Numbered from the stretch's first letter, positions 18,718 to 29,569 are shown. The stretch is 64,000 nt of DNA from Undaria pinnatifida (GCA_012845835.1 JABAKD010000023.1:7019147-7083146); one strand, 5' to 3'. Numbers and translations are program-made. The notes: a model not told the origin generated them from the letters alone.

Positions 18718-18961
18718 GATGCGTGCTACGATGGAGGCGTACCACGTTTTGTTTTCTGAGAGGTTTCCTTAATTTGGGAGCTTGAGAAAATCTCCCCAAA
18801 AAACTGATCTGATAAAAAACCAAAAAAGATACCGGATGGAATGTTCCACGGCCTAAGCACTTGACGAGAATCACGCAGAAAAAAAAACTGACCGATTTTA
18901 ACCTATTTTGGGTAAAGGAGCCCCGCCATTCAGAAAACAGGAACGATTTGAGACAAAATGT
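18718..18961 (+). mobile_element. Family A MITE A13, right end cut by B3
   Basis: Starts GATGCGTGCTACGATGGAGG and follows the family to ACGATTTGAGACAAAATG, where family B sequence begins in place of the right TIR. Confidence 0.75.
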
Positions 18962-19085
18962 GAGTCGTTCTACGTGAGACCCCCCAACGTATCTTGAACG
19001 AAATTGCCGGTTTCGAAACCGGCTCTCGGCCTTCATATCCTGAAAAACGGTGCCCCTTGCCCCCCCCCTCCAAAATTAACAGAGA
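18962..19085 (-). mobile_element. Family B fragment B3
   Basis: GAGTCGTTCTACGTGAGACC start, then ACGAAATTGCCGGTTTCGAA and CGGTGCCCCTTGCCCCCC. Truncated at its right. Confidence 0.7.
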
Positions 19086-19319
19086 TTTCAGAAAAATGGG
19101 AACGGAGCCTAAAATGAGAACCAAGCGTTATCTCCAGAACCATGTGGTGTATCAGATAACCGAAATGATCCTGCGAAACCCCTTGGCCAGCCCTGTGAGA
19201 GGAGCTCGTCAGAACGGTCATGCTCCATCTCATGCCTTCGGGTGGGCGCAAAAAGCGATATACGCTGGCTCTATGGTGATTTCTCTAGATGCTGGCTACC
19301 GAGCAAAACGTTTCTCCAG

Positions 19320-19480
19320 CAGGGTTAAAGCATCGCGTACTAGTCATATGATAATTTTATACGAGTACGTTTTTATTTCAGGACGATAGAGCGCATAGAA
19401 ATCGTTGGTCGCGGGCGCTGCATCAAGACCAGTGAACGTCTTCGAAGCCATGTTTAGGGTGAGATGTTGATCTCCCCACA
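19320..19480 (-). repeat. Family D repeat, degenerate, reverse
   Basis: TACGAGTACG, then GAACGTCTTCGAAGCCATGT and GGTGAGATGTTGATCTCCCC match family D in reverse. Boundaries are approximate. Confidence 0.45.
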
Positions 19481-19571
19481 AGCTAGGCGCTCGGCAACTT
19501 CTGTCGCGCTCTTATGATAGCGTGTAGGGGGTGACTCGTGACCTATGCTAGCGCCGGGGGGGTCCCCTTTG

Positions 19572-20160
19572 GACGCGCGCTAGGATAGAGGAGCACCACT
19601 TTATTTTCTGAGGTTCCTCAATTTGGGAGCTTAACCCCTTTAGAGCCCCCGATCTCCTCCCTAGATACTTATTCCAAGCAATTTTGTCCCCCCAAAGACC
19701 AAGGCTACGGTAGGGGGGGTACCCTCGTTTTCACTAGTGTGTTTGAGCCACTCGCACGAGTGACTCTGTACCTCACGGATGAAAATGGTTTAGGCAGTGG
19801 TTTTGGAGTAGCTTAGATTACCTATGCATTGCGGATTGATTTCGTCAATATAAAGCATGAAGAAAACGTAAGATCGTAAAGGAACAAAGGGGTTACTCGC
19901 GCGAGTGACCCCTAGCCACTGAAATTGAAGGCCCAAAAAGGGACCCCCCTACCGTAGCCTGGGTCCAAAACGGGTGTCCTGTTGTAAATGGGTCAAATAA
20001 TAAAACTGCTACTACCAGATGAAAAGCCCCATCTAGCCTAGGTATGCATCGAGAATCACGCAAAACATAAGGCCGATTTTTCGGCGATTTTGGGTTAAGG
20101 AGACCCGTCATCCAGAAACAACTTCACACGAAAAGTGACCCCTCTATCGCAGCACGCGTC
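19572..20160 (+). mobile_element. Family A MITE A14, containing C1
   Basis: Starts GACGCGCGCTAGGATAGAGG and ends CTCTATCGCAGCACGCGTC. TTTG is present on both sides (19568-19571, 20161-20164). The middle module TTTTGTCCCCCCAAA is interrupted by C1 and resumes CAAAACGGGTGTCC. The equivalent site in A7 is uninterrupted. Confidence 0.95.
19697..19965. mobile_element. Family C MITE C1, complete, nested in A14
   Basis: 269 bp with TIRs GACCAAGGCTACGGTAGGGG and (reverse) GACCCAGGCTACGGTAGGGG. Exact CAAA duplication (19693-19696, 19966-19969) matches the single CAAA in the empty site of copy A7. Two palindromes lie inside the ends: CCACTCGCACGAGTGAC near 19747 and GGTTACTCGCGCGAGTGACC near 19893. 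Confidence 0.95.
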
Positions 20161-20400
20161 TTTGGCGCTATGTTTTTGCAGTGTGGCGCTCGGGGTGACT
20201 CACGCGAGTAACCCCCCTGGTGCATGCCGTCAACTAGGTAAGGGCTTTCGTGCTGTTTCAATTCTCGATATGAATCTCCCACATGGGAGATGGTGAGCTA
20301 CGGTGCGAGCTACCAAACAAACAAATCGCCCAACATGTCGTGTGGTCGGAAGTTAGGTACAGAGTGTCACTCCAGTGCGGTGGTTGGTGAGGAAGGGGGT
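20161..20400. other. Spacer with a family C-like palindrome
   Basis: 20190-20215 reads GGTGACTCACGCGAGTAACC, the family C palindrome type. The rest is not recognised. Confidence 0.5.
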
Positions 20401-20664
20401 GACGCGTGCTACGATGATAGAGATGCACCGCTTTTCCCCTAGGTTTCCTCAATTCGGGAGGTTAAGAGCTCTCGACAAAAAATCCGGTTTTTGGATAGAA
20501 CAACAATTCTGCTCCCGAATGAAAAATACCACGGCCTCTAGGTACACAACGAGAATCACGCAAACCGAAAAAGACCTACGATTTCCAACGATTTTGGGTT
20601 AAGGGGCCACGTTGTTCAGAAACCACTTCAGACGAAACGTGATACCTCTATCGTAGCACGCGTC
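20401..20664 (+). mobile_element. Family A MITE A15, complete
   Basis: 264 bp, GACGCGTGCTACGATGATAG to CCTCTATCGTAGCACGCGTC. Exact GGGT duplication (20397-20400 and 20665-20668). One of the best-preserved copies. Confidence 0.95.
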
Positions 20665-20679
20665 GGGTACCGCCCCCCC

Positions 20680-20716
20680 CCCACCGTGAAGTGCTGCATC
20701 TACCGAAGCGCGCGTC
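20680..20716 (+). mobile_element. Family A right-end fragment
   Basis: AAGTGCTGCATCTACCGAAG followed by CGCGCGTC: only the last ~37 bp of a forward copy. Confidence 0.5.
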
Positions 20717-20883
20717 TGTACCGTTCCGCTCCTGACGCAGTCTACGGTAAATCGGGTAGCGTTTCTTGCTCCTGGAACGGTTCTGAAAAACGGTGCCCAC
20801 ACGCCTCAACCCGAAAAAAGACCTACCGTTTTTCGTTCGTTTTGTTTTTTCATCGTGAGTTTGGTGGTGTGCCTAGGCCATGG

Positions 20884-21513
20884 AGATCGCGTGCTACGGT
20901 AGAGGTGTGCTTCACCACTCTTTTTTCTGAGTTTCTTCTATTTTGGAGCTTAAGACCGCTCCCAAAAAATTAATTCGGGAAGAAAAATAACACTGCTATT
21001 ATATGATACCCCTGATGAAAAATCCTATGGCCCAGGTACACAACGACAATTCATTCGAAAAAAGACCTATATTTCAGACGAATTTTGGTTACGGTGCTGG
21101 ATTATGCCTGTTCACAAGCCTGATGTATGATGTCTGTGACTGCATATAACCTACGGATGTGGTGGAGTACAACACTATTGATATGATTGGCGGTCTCAAT
21201 CTCCGATGTGTTCGAGTTGAGCCCCCTTTGGCTCAGTGTACTATTAATAGTACTACTGCTGTTACTCAGTGTACTACTTGATTTCTTCGGGTGTGCATGT
21301 TCATATTGGCCTCCGGGACTCCGGTACTTTAACTCGTATATAATCCATCTTCTTATCTTCTCCCCTGCCTGATGGTCCCTCGTCGGGTACCGAGAACAAT
21401 CTCCCCGTGAGCCACCCTACACCGGGCATTCAGATAGTCGATCATAAGAAGCCCCGTCATTCAGAAGCAATTTTGGACGGAAAGGGCTACCTTCTACATC
21501 GTAGCACGCTTTG
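20884..21513 (+). mobile_element. Family A MITE A16, split by ~350-bp insert
   Basis: Left part 20884-21090 runs to ACGAATTTTGGTTA; right part 21447-21513 continues AAGAAGCCCCGTCATTCAG to ATCGTAGCACGC. The insert has no homology to other families here and no clear inverted ends. Confidence 0.7.
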
Positions 21514-21741
21514 TGGTGTGCCTCGGTTTGACTACTGTAGCATGTGTTGTGTGACGAACGGGCCGCACAAGCACCAACAAAGAAGAGGCGTTGCAAACCG
21601 AATATTTGAACGCCAAAACCGTCGTGTTCTTGTGGTAAACAGTGTTGTTACAATATATATGGTATTGTTGTATGCAAAAAAAGAACCCGGCATTTCCGAC
21701 AACTTTGGGGGTCTGGGACTCCTCTTCATCGTTCAGGTAAC

Positions 21742-22075
21742 GACTGACTCTACGATAGCCCCCCCCCAAAACCAGCGATTTTCGTTAACGGACGCTTTTC
21801 ACAATGTAACGACTGACTCTACGAAAGCCCCCCCCCCAAAACCAGCGATTTTCGTTAACGAACGGACGTTTTTCACAATGGCTGCTGGACGTGAGGAACG
21901 ATTACATGAAAAATACAATCTTCGTATATGTTTTCGCTTGCAAAGGACCGTCGAATGATGACGTCCGGGGGGGGGTGTCAAGGGGCACCGTATTTCAGGA
22001 GATGCGGCCGGGAGCTGGTTTCAACACCGGTGATTTCGTTAAAGAAAAGCTGGGGGGGCTACCGTAGTAAGACTC
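21742..22075 (+). mobile_element. Family B MITE B4 with duplicated left end
   Basis: GACTGACTCTACGATAGCCC start and ACCGTAGTAAGACTC end, flanked by TAAC (21738-21741 and 22076-22079). The first 69 bp, including the TAAC, are present twice in tandem (21737-21805 and 21806-21874). Confidence 0.85.
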
Positions 22076-22722
22076 TAACGTGTTGGCCAGAAAGTGCTAC
22101 ATCTACCGCTATCTACATCGTCGTGCTTCACGCGTCCAACTGAAGGGGGGCAGGTCAGAACGCAGCCACACTTCCGGACTACATTTTGTTTTTGGTTGCT
22201 CTGATTGACGGGGATGCCCGACCTAATAGTTCCCCAATACTGACATATCGTGCTGACAACATTGTCCGTCTTGTGTGCCTAGTAGTGGGAACGTGGGATT
22301 GCCTGTCGGGGGGAGAGCACTCATCCTTCATCAAAGGCCGGAGCCACCTCTCCATAGTGCAGTAGGGGATGCAGCTTTTGGGCCAAAGGTTTCGGACCGA
22401 TCTGACCGGTTGCGTCCGTCAAGTGTGTGGAACTAGAACTATAGTTTCATGTGAGAAAATCTGAGGAGCGTGTTAGGCTCACGACTAGCACGCATAGCAC
22501 AATTGGTCGGCTTGCGCGAACGAGTGTTGTGTTCGAAATAATGTTTCCGGTGATAAATTTAGCTCTTGATGTTAAGAGCAAGCTCTCAGAAACACATGCT
22601 GCACCCTCTATTTCATATGATGACATGTTATGGTTGGGGTAGACTGCTTGCTGCTCGAGTACAAAGCGCATGGCACTGCAGGGGGCGCACGGTTTGGTGT
22701 CTGTGACCCCTTTCTTGAGAAG
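22076..22722. other. No gene recognised; small family A scrap
   Basis: 22090-22135 has family A right-end remnants (AAGTGCTACATCTACCGC and CTTCACGCGTCC). The rest to the microsatellite shows nothing. Confidence 0.4.
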
Positions 22723-23120
<398 letters not shown>

Positions 23121-23161
23121 CAAGCGTGTTTTCGGTAATATATATATATATTGTATTACCG

Positions 23162-23337
23162 AAATGAAAATACACTCTTCTAGCTGTGAGATCGAATCAT
23201 TTTTCGAAAATCATCTTTGCAAGCTGTGTTTGATACTCCGATCGCGCGTATCACGGGTTGTGTGTCCTCATTAAGGATATAGGTCGGCAACTCCCCTTGC
23301 AACTACAGTGCAGCTATCAGGGTCAACAGGGTGATGT
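23162..23337 (+). repeat. Family E repeat, copy 1
   Basis: About 85-90% identical by eye to 38049-38226, sharing TGTGTCCTCATTAAGGATAT and GCTATCAGGGTCAACAGG. Both copies follow a (TA)n tract; this one also follows the (GACA)n array. Confidence 0.8.
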
Positions 23338-23350
23338 TATATATCAACGG

Positions 23351-23416
23351 GCGGCCGGTGTAGGACGCGGCTTGCAACCATGAGTATCGACTTTAACCCG
23401 TCGAACTCACAGCTGA
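23351..23416 (+). repeat. Short repeat shared with 12699-12771
   Basis: Both contain CGGTGT, ACGC, GGCTTG or CAGCTTG, ATGAGTATCGAC and GTCGAACTCACAGCTG. Confidence 0.55.
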
Positions 23417-24656
23417 CATAAGGATACCCGGCTCGCGTACTAAGTATTGCTTTGTTTTTGCCGAATTGATGCGTGGCTGGCCTTTACCTCAATACACCCC
23501 CCCTGCTGGCGTGTCTAAACAACTTTTTTCTTGCGATATATTTTCCCCTCGTCCATCGTCGAAGCAAGAGACTATTTAGCTGGGTTTACCTCTGTCCAAG
23601 GCGTCACAAAATTGGTTGGTGATGTAGACTAATGTATTGGCAATAGTACCATCGTATGATGCCGGGATGACGCACGTCCTATGCTAATGCGGTAGTGGGC
23701 GGCTGGTAGAGCTAGGTGTCGCAACCGAGGAACGCAGACGAAGCGCGTCAGGAGCGAGGGGAAGGCGGACTAAAAACCGGGGTAGACATCCAACCAGAAA
23801 AAACTCTGTGCTCGCAAATATAGGCGGTGCAACCTGAGAAAGAGCGGCGCAATCTACAAAACGCGGAGCAACCTGAGCCAATGAATGGGCGAGCACAGGA
23901 AAAAAATTTCGCAAGTGAATAGTAAGAGTAATATCTGAGAAACATGCACCATCCAGCACAGCAAACGGAACCCACGACCGCAACATCCAGACCCATACTA
24001 CAGAAATAAGGCGTCCGGAACGAATCGTGCCGCACAGCACTGCGTTTCGCCCTGCCATTCCATCTGCCGTTGCTCTTACTGTCGACCAAAGAGCACTTGC
24101 CAGTGTTCTCGTCGTACCAGGCACCACTCGTCCTCGTCCATCCGGTGAGAAAACCTGTCTCCAACAAACCCAACAAACCAAATAAATTGTATCGTTGCAA
24201 CTGTACGTGCACAATGTACCAGTGCACACGCGCAGAAATAACTAGTGAACGTTGTACACCCGGCACTGCTGATAGAGAGGTCGATACCACATACCCACCT
24301 TGTTTGTGTCATGCCGGTAATATTACAGAAGACATCGTGCTGCTGTTAGATTGCCTGTTGGGACAGCGAGAGCTACTTGCGCAGCAGGAGCAGCCACGAT
24401 GCAAAAGTATCGCTCATCTTCTTGCTTTACGGTGACGCGGGTGTGTGCAATCATGTTTGTTGATCACGAGTAAGTCATCATCTCATTCGACCGACGGCAG
24501 CGATGAACGATCCGCATACAAGGTTTCTGCTTCTGACGCCGATCGCTCAAAATAGCGAATCCTAGCCCTTGGCAGTGGTGCGATTTTGTGACCGACAGAA
24601 CTACACCGAAAACAGGGATAGTTCGCAATAAGGCGGTAATTAAAAAGCAGAAGGAA
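23417..24656. other. No gene recognised
   Basis: Long frames exist on both strands (for example 23684-24229 minus, 24070-24435 plus) and overlap each other, with no motif. One may be real, but I cannot tell which. Confidence 0.4.
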
Positions 24657-24812
24657 CACATGCTAGAGGTTGAATGTTAACATTTTGTCCCTTCTGAGGG
24701 TGGTGACTTGAGAGAAGCTCTACACCTCAACCATAGAAACGATCTCGAGTAAACTGAAAGCGCAACCTGGTATTGAACGCCCATGGCCTACATATGCGAA
24801 GTTTCAACTGGC
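24657..24812 (+). mobile_element. Family A variant fragment
   Basis: Same subfamily as A4: CCTTCTGAGGGTGGTGACTT, then CTCTACACCTCAACC, then CCCATGGCCTACAT. Right part missing; A17 starts 9 bp later. Confidence 0.6.
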
Positions 24813-24820
24813 AAAATGAG

Positions 24821-25096
24821 GACGCGTGCTACGATAGAGGGTTCACCACCATTTTTGGGAGGTTCCCCGATTCGGGAGCTTAAGACCTCTCCCAAAAACT
24901 GATATGAATAAAAATGAAAATGCTACAACCGGGGACATGAACAATCGCATGGCCTTAGGTGCACAACCGCGATAATCACTAAAAACAAATGGCCAATTCC
25001 AGACGATTTTGGGCGAAGAAGCCCCGTCATTCAAAAAAGAAAACATTCTAAGGCGAAAAAAAAGTGCTACAATACCTCTATCCTGTGGCACGCGTT
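24821..25096 (+). mobile_element. Family A MITE A17, complete
   Basis: GACGCGTGCTACGATAGAGG to CCTGTGGCACGCGTT. Flanks TGAG and CGAG match at 3 of 4 bases. Confidence 0.9.
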
Positions 25097-25127
25097 CGAG
25101 AATGAAAATGTCATTCCAACCATCTCC

Positions 25128-25478
25128 GCGGGTTGAGGAGCCCATTTCCAGATACAAGTATCAAAATCGATTCGAAAAAGTGCTATTAATAGCTCTGAGT
25201 CGTTGGACGGTAGCTCCCCCCAACTTTCTTTAACGAAATCGCCGGTTTTGAAACCAGCTCCCGGCCGTGTATCTCCTGAAAAACGGTGTCCCAGATTGCC
25301 CCCCCGACGCCATCGTTCGAACGTCCTTTGCTAAACAAGAAAGAATGTGAAGGTTGTGTGATTTTCACATCATCCTTCCTCGTGTCGAGCGCCCATGAAA
25401 CGTTCGTTGAAGAAAAAAATTGCTGGTTTGGAGGTGGGCTGTCGTAGAATCAGTCCTCGCTGTCGTGGCACACGCTTA
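25128..25478 (+). mobile_element. Family A right half, split by B5
   Basis: 25128-25196 reads GGTTGAGGAGCCC to AAAAAGTGCTATTAATAGCT; after B5 the right TIR resumes as TGTCGTGGCACACGC. A TTAATA microinsertion lies at about 25186. Confidence 0.7.
25197..25455 (-). mobile_element. Family B MITE B5, nested in family A
   Basis: 259 bp, GAGTCGTTGGACGGTAGCTC to CTGTCGTAGAATCAGTC. Flanks CTCT and CTCG match at 3 of 4 bases; the uninterrupted family A sequence reads CCTCTATCGTAG at this point. Confidence 0.9.
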
Positions 25479-25505
25479 GTCGCGATAGTGGCCAATACGG
25501 TCACA

Positions 25506-26064
25506 TACTTGGGCTACGGTAGGGGGCTATGTTGTTGTGGGGCCTTTCGTTGCAGTGGCGGCTCGGGGACACTCGCACGAGTGCCCCGACCCCCCCTCTG
25601 TTCCTCGCTGCGGTGCGCCATCCCACGGTGGGGTTGCGGCAGCAGAAAGTCCCCGAGCTCCTCACATGAGGAACTCAATATATCACCCGAAAAATGACTT
25701 CGAAGGCATTTGTTCGCTCAATCAACCCGACCAAGCTTCTATGCCTGAGTCCAAAAATAGAATGTACTCGTGAAATTACTTCATTGAACGGCAGTTCCTT
25801 ACATGAGGAACTCAATCGCCCAGGGACGTTTTGGCGCAATCATACAACTGCAACCCCTACCGTGGGATGCCTCCCGGGGGTGTTTATTTTTTTTTCTGTT
25901 GATAACAACCTTTGCGTTACGATCGCAAGAGTGAACGGCGGGCTAGATGCTGTGTGCTACAGAAAACAACGCGTCTCTAAGACATTTTTCGTACGTGTTC
26001 ACGGTGCAGAATCACTCGGGACTGCGAGTGGCTCAAACCCGGTGAGCGAAACGCAGCCTTGGTC
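25506..26064. mobile_element. Family C MITE C2, enlarged by insertions
   Basis: Left end TACTTGGGCTACGGTAGGGG, right end ACGCAGCCTTGGTC, exact CACA duplication (25502-25505, 26065-26068). The two expected palindromic zones are present (ACACTCGCACGAGTGCC near 25568; CACTCGGGACTGCGAGTGG near 26014). Enlarged by a family D repeat and other sequence. Confidence 0.8.
25650..25815 (+). repeat. Family D repeat, best copy, inside C2
   Basis: GAGCTCCTCACATGAGGAAC at the left and CCTTACATGAGGAACTCAA at the right, with ATGACTTCGAAGGCATTTGT inside. Its ends are repeats of the same palindromic CTCACATGAG motif. Confidence 0.65.
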
Positions 26065-26068
26065 CACA

Positions 26069-26990
26069 AACGTAAAAAAGCAATAGCGTTTGATGTACTA
26101 CAGTAGCGCACGGTAGTTCACCGACGCAGGTGGAAACCGTCAAAAAGAGACATTGGATCAGCGAAGACGGTAGAGACCGTTATGACCACACGGAAAATGA
26201 AAACGTTCGCATTTAGACGGCAGTTTCTCAGCTGTTACGATGTCGGCCAGTAAGACCGCATATGTAGGATACAATAACTTTTCGAAACCCAGAAGGCGGT
26301 TCTCCGACGCGCGGCTGATAACCGCGAAGGTATAGACCTGACTAGGCCCCAAAAACCAAACTGAACGTAAACAACTTGGGTGTCGAAGCCTCGAAGTTAC
26401 GAAAATATCCACAATACATTTCGCACACCAGGTGTGTATAGCTCGACTATTGCGCGAAGGAAATGGCGACATGCTTCCAAGAGTGCACGCCAACCATCAC
26501 CTCCTACTGCAGTATACGGCAAATCCAACAGGACATGAACGCACTCCAATACCAAATCCATCCCCGGCTCCGAGTACACTATGGTGGTGAGGTGGTGGGG
26601 GGGTTGAACAGCGAATCAAGCTCACGGGCCACAACGCACGTGGGACTTCCCAAAAAAACAATACTGCCAGAAGCCCACTAAGTCAACACTGACCGAAGCC
26701 CACGAATGGAAATGTGGCCGACATGCCTCCAAGAGTACAACACATAACACCCCATCACATTAATTCAATACACATGCGTAGTGTCCTCTGTTCCCCGCGG
26801 AGTACACGCATAACAAAAATAAGTAATTTTCACTACCCTCCCCTCGAAGCCAATACCGACCGAAGCCCAACATTATCCCCGTCTCCGGGTACATACTTCG
26901 AAGTACAAATACCGGCAAAGGGTACGCTGTGAAATAGTAGGATCATACTCTAACACGTGTTCCCACTTTTTTCTGCTGGCGTCGAGCCAC
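26069..26990. other. No gene recognised; short internal duplications
   Basis: 26463-26490 and 26705-26735 share GACATGC(T/C)TCCAAGAGT. Phrases such as ACCGAAGCCCA recur near 26690 and 26860. A minus frame at 26158-26493 has no motif. Confidence 0.4.
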
Positions 26991-27031
26991 TCACACGAGT
27001 GACTCTGCATGTCAGAGTGAAAAAAAACTTT

Positions 27032-27299
27032 GACGCAGGCTACGATAGACGTACTCGTATCCCTTTCTTCTGAAATGGTTTCCGAATGGCGGGGACCTCC
27101 GCCTTAATAATCCCAAATCGTCGGAAATAGACCATTTTATGTAGCACGAGATGTTCTTGTTGTGTGTATCTGGGCTTTGTTGGGATTTTTCATCAGGTAG
27201 CACTTTTACTTTTTCTCTAAATTAGTTTTTTTTTCGAGCTCCCGAATTGAGGGGTAGTACTAGAAGAAAAAGTGGTACACCTCTATCGTAGCACGCATC
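27032..27299 (-). mobile_element. Family A MITE A18, complete
   Basis: GACGCAGGCTACGATAGACG to CTCTATCGTAGCACGCATC. Flanks CTTT and CTTC match at 3 of 4 bases. Just upstream (26988-27008) is a family C-type palindrome. Confidence 0.9.
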
Positions 27300-27399
27300 C
27301 TTCAGACGATTGCTTTGGCGCAGCTTCGAAGAAAACCATCCCTTTTTCGGAATTTCATATCGATAATTAAATTGTCACGAGAGGCCAGGGCTGCAAACG

Positions 27400-27440
27400 G
27401 AACGGGGGCAGTTACTCGCGGGAGTGACCAACAAACCCCC
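27400..27440. mobile_element. Family C fragment with palindrome
   Basis: GTTACTCGCGGGAGTGACC, as in C1 and C4, without the rest of the element. Confidence 0.5.
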
Positions 27441-27567
27441 TGCGGAACATATCAAACAAACGTTTCCCTCCTACCGGTAATGTCGCTTCGATCGTTTCTC
27501 ACGATACACTCACGAATACAAATACCGAGTCATATCCCAACATAGGGGTTAAGGTTTTAGCGCCAAA

Positions 27568-27752
27568 AACTCCGTGGCCAATTGAGCTTCTCATGTGCGG
27601 TACTACCGGTTCTGGCAAAGCAATTTCACGAGTACATATACATATGTTTTTAGGACTAAGGCATCGAAGCTTGGTCGGGGATATGTGCGAACGAATGCCT
27701 TCGAAGTCATTTTTCGGGGTGAGATATTCAGTTGCTCGTGTGAGGAGCTTAG
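27568..27752 (-). repeat. Family D repeat, reverse
   Basis: Shares TTTCACGAGTACAT, GCATCGAAGCTTGGTCGGGG and GAATGCCTTCGAAGTCAT with the copy at 25650. Confidence 0.65.
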
Positions 27753-27829
27753 GGACTGACCCTGTGCACCCCTACCACGAGGGGTTACATAACCCTACAA
27801 ACGAGCGAAGCGAACTCTGCTGCCTGTAA

Positions 27830-28086
27830 GGCGCGTGCTACGATAGCCGGCGCACTTTTCGTGTGAAACGATTTCTGAATGACGGGGCTCCTTAGCCAAA
27901 AATCGTCGGAAATCTAGGCCAGATTGTGTTTTGCATGGATCTCGTTGTATACCGAGGGCCATGGGATTTTTCATCCGGGGTAGCGGTTTTGTTTTTCTCT
28001 AAATCTGTTTTTCGGGGAGGTCTTTAGCTCCCAGATTTGAGCAAATTTCAGAAACAGTGGGGTGCCCCTTCATCGAAACACGCGTC
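27830..28086 (-). mobile_element. Family A MITE A19, complete
   Basis: GGCGCGTGCTACGATAGCCG to CATCGAAACACGCGTC; interior matches the family in reverse. The first bases after its left TIR core (CCGGCGC) are unlike other copies. Confidence 0.85.
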
Positions 28087-28135
28087 TGGTCATCCCGTAC
28101 GCTCTACGGGTGCACATAATGTTTTTTTTTTCTCT

Positions 28136-28240
28136 GAGTTCCTCACATGAGGAGCTCAATGAATTTCTCCCCCGAATCACGCCTTCCAAGACATTCATTC
28201 ACACTCGCGCAACCCGACCAACATTCATTCATGTGCGCCG
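28136..28240 (+). repeat. Family D repeat, right-truncated
   Basis: GAGTTCCTCACATGAGGAGC, TCAATGAATTTCTCCCCC, CCTTCCAAGACATTCATTC, CCCGACCAACATTCATTC. Confidence 0.65.
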
Positions 28241-28565
28241 GTCCTGAAAAAACAAAAAGCTCGTAAAATTATCAAGCTAAATCCGGTAGTTTCACACTCG
28301 AGCGGGGAGATCAACCGGTCAGATCGGTCAGTAAACGTTTGGCCCAAAACATGCAAACCCTGCCGTGGGATTGGCTCCTTACGGCTGTTTGTTTGCACTG
28401 CATATATATACGGGTGTCCATGAAACCCAAGGTGCATGAAACTGCTTTGGATTTTTAGTTTTTATACCTAAGCCATCATGTGCGCAGCTTTGTTCATCGG
28501 GTGACACTTACTTTCATTTTGCTCAGAATAGTCAGATTTCGGCGAAGAACAGAGCTCTTCGAAAC
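28241..28565. other. No gene recognised
   Basis: A short spacer between a family D repeat and A20, with a (TA)n tract near 28400. Confidence 0.4.
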
Positions 28566-29129
28566 ACGCGCGTGCTACGATAGAGGTGCACCATTTTTTG
28601 TGTTCCGAGTGCGGTTCCTCTCTTTCAGGGCCTTAAGACCTTTCTTAACCCATAATAATGATTTAGAAAAAGCCAAGCTGCTACATACCGGATGAAATAT
28701 CCCGCGCCCAAATTATGCAACGAGAATCGACCTATGCTACGATAGAGGTGCGCCGTATTTTCTCTGAGGCCCCTCCTCTTGGGAGTTCGGTACCCCTCTG
28801 AGGCAATTACTAGTTCACAAAAAATATGACAGAGCGACCTGAAACAAAGAAAAAAAAAAACATGGCCTAGGCAGACGAAAAAAAGAAAAGCAAGAAAATG
28901 ACATCCCGACACGGTTATAATGTGCGGGTTAACGAGCCCGGCTACGAGTCACGAAAAAAGAAAGTGCCTCTCCAACAAAAGCCCTACCTGTAGAATCGTA
29001 GAACGTGCCAATCATGGGAACAAAAATAATCCTGTTTCCGACGATTTTGGGTGAAGGCGCCAAAAAGTCCAAAGACCATTTACGCCAAAAAACGGTACAC
29101 CTTACTACCTCTATATCGTAGCATGGGAT
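28566..29129 (+). mobile_element. Family A MITE A20, split by A21
   Basis: Left part from GCGCGTGCTACGATAGAGGT to ACGAGAATC; right part from 29010 (AATCATGGG) through TTTCCGACGATTTTGGGTGA to CTCTATATCGTAGCATGGG. Confidence 0.8.
28729..29009 (+). mobile_element. Family A MITE A21, nested in A20
   Basis: 281 bp, GACCTATGCTACGATAGAGG to GAATCGTAGAACGTGCC, with exact AATC duplication (28725-28728, 29010-29013). The duplicated AATC is the one in the family motif GAGAATCACGC. Confidence 0.85.
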
Positions 29130-29285
29130 TGGAGTGGTTGGGAGCCTCACCAAAAAATTATGGGTGCGACTCTACCGTAGCGTACGTCTAGCTTGTTAAA
29201 AACGTACCTTTGCGTGAGCAGGCCGGAGGAGGTGGAGCGTTATTATAGTGTCGATAGATAGGCAGGCGCGTGGAATTGGGATACT

Positions 29286-29569
29286 GACGCGTCCTGAACG
29301 ATAGAGGTTGTGCACCGCTTTTTTTGTCGGCGGGTCCCTCATTTTTTGCGCGCTCAAAACTTCTCGCAAAAACGGATTTTGAGAAAAACTAAAACCGCGC
29401 TCTATGATACCGTACGATGAAACATCCCATGGACTGGATACACAACGAGAATCAGTGAAAAAACAACGATCTATTTCCGACGACTTCGGGCTGAGGAGCC
29501 CCGACGCCATTCAGAAAGCACCTAGGACGTGCAAAGCAGCCACCTCCAACGTAGCACCGTGCGCGTCTA
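29286..29569 (+). mobile_element. Family A MITE A23, complete
   Basis: GACGCGTCCTGAACGATAG (TIR core disrupted) to CCAACGTAGCACCGTGCGCG. Flanks TACT and TATT match at 3 of 4 bases. Confidence 0.85.

Noticed and set aside
23684..24435. 181- and 180-codon minus frames and a 121-codon plus frame
   Set aside because: They overlap in opposite directions and have no recognised domain; Cys-rich stretches in the plus frame do not form a known pattern.
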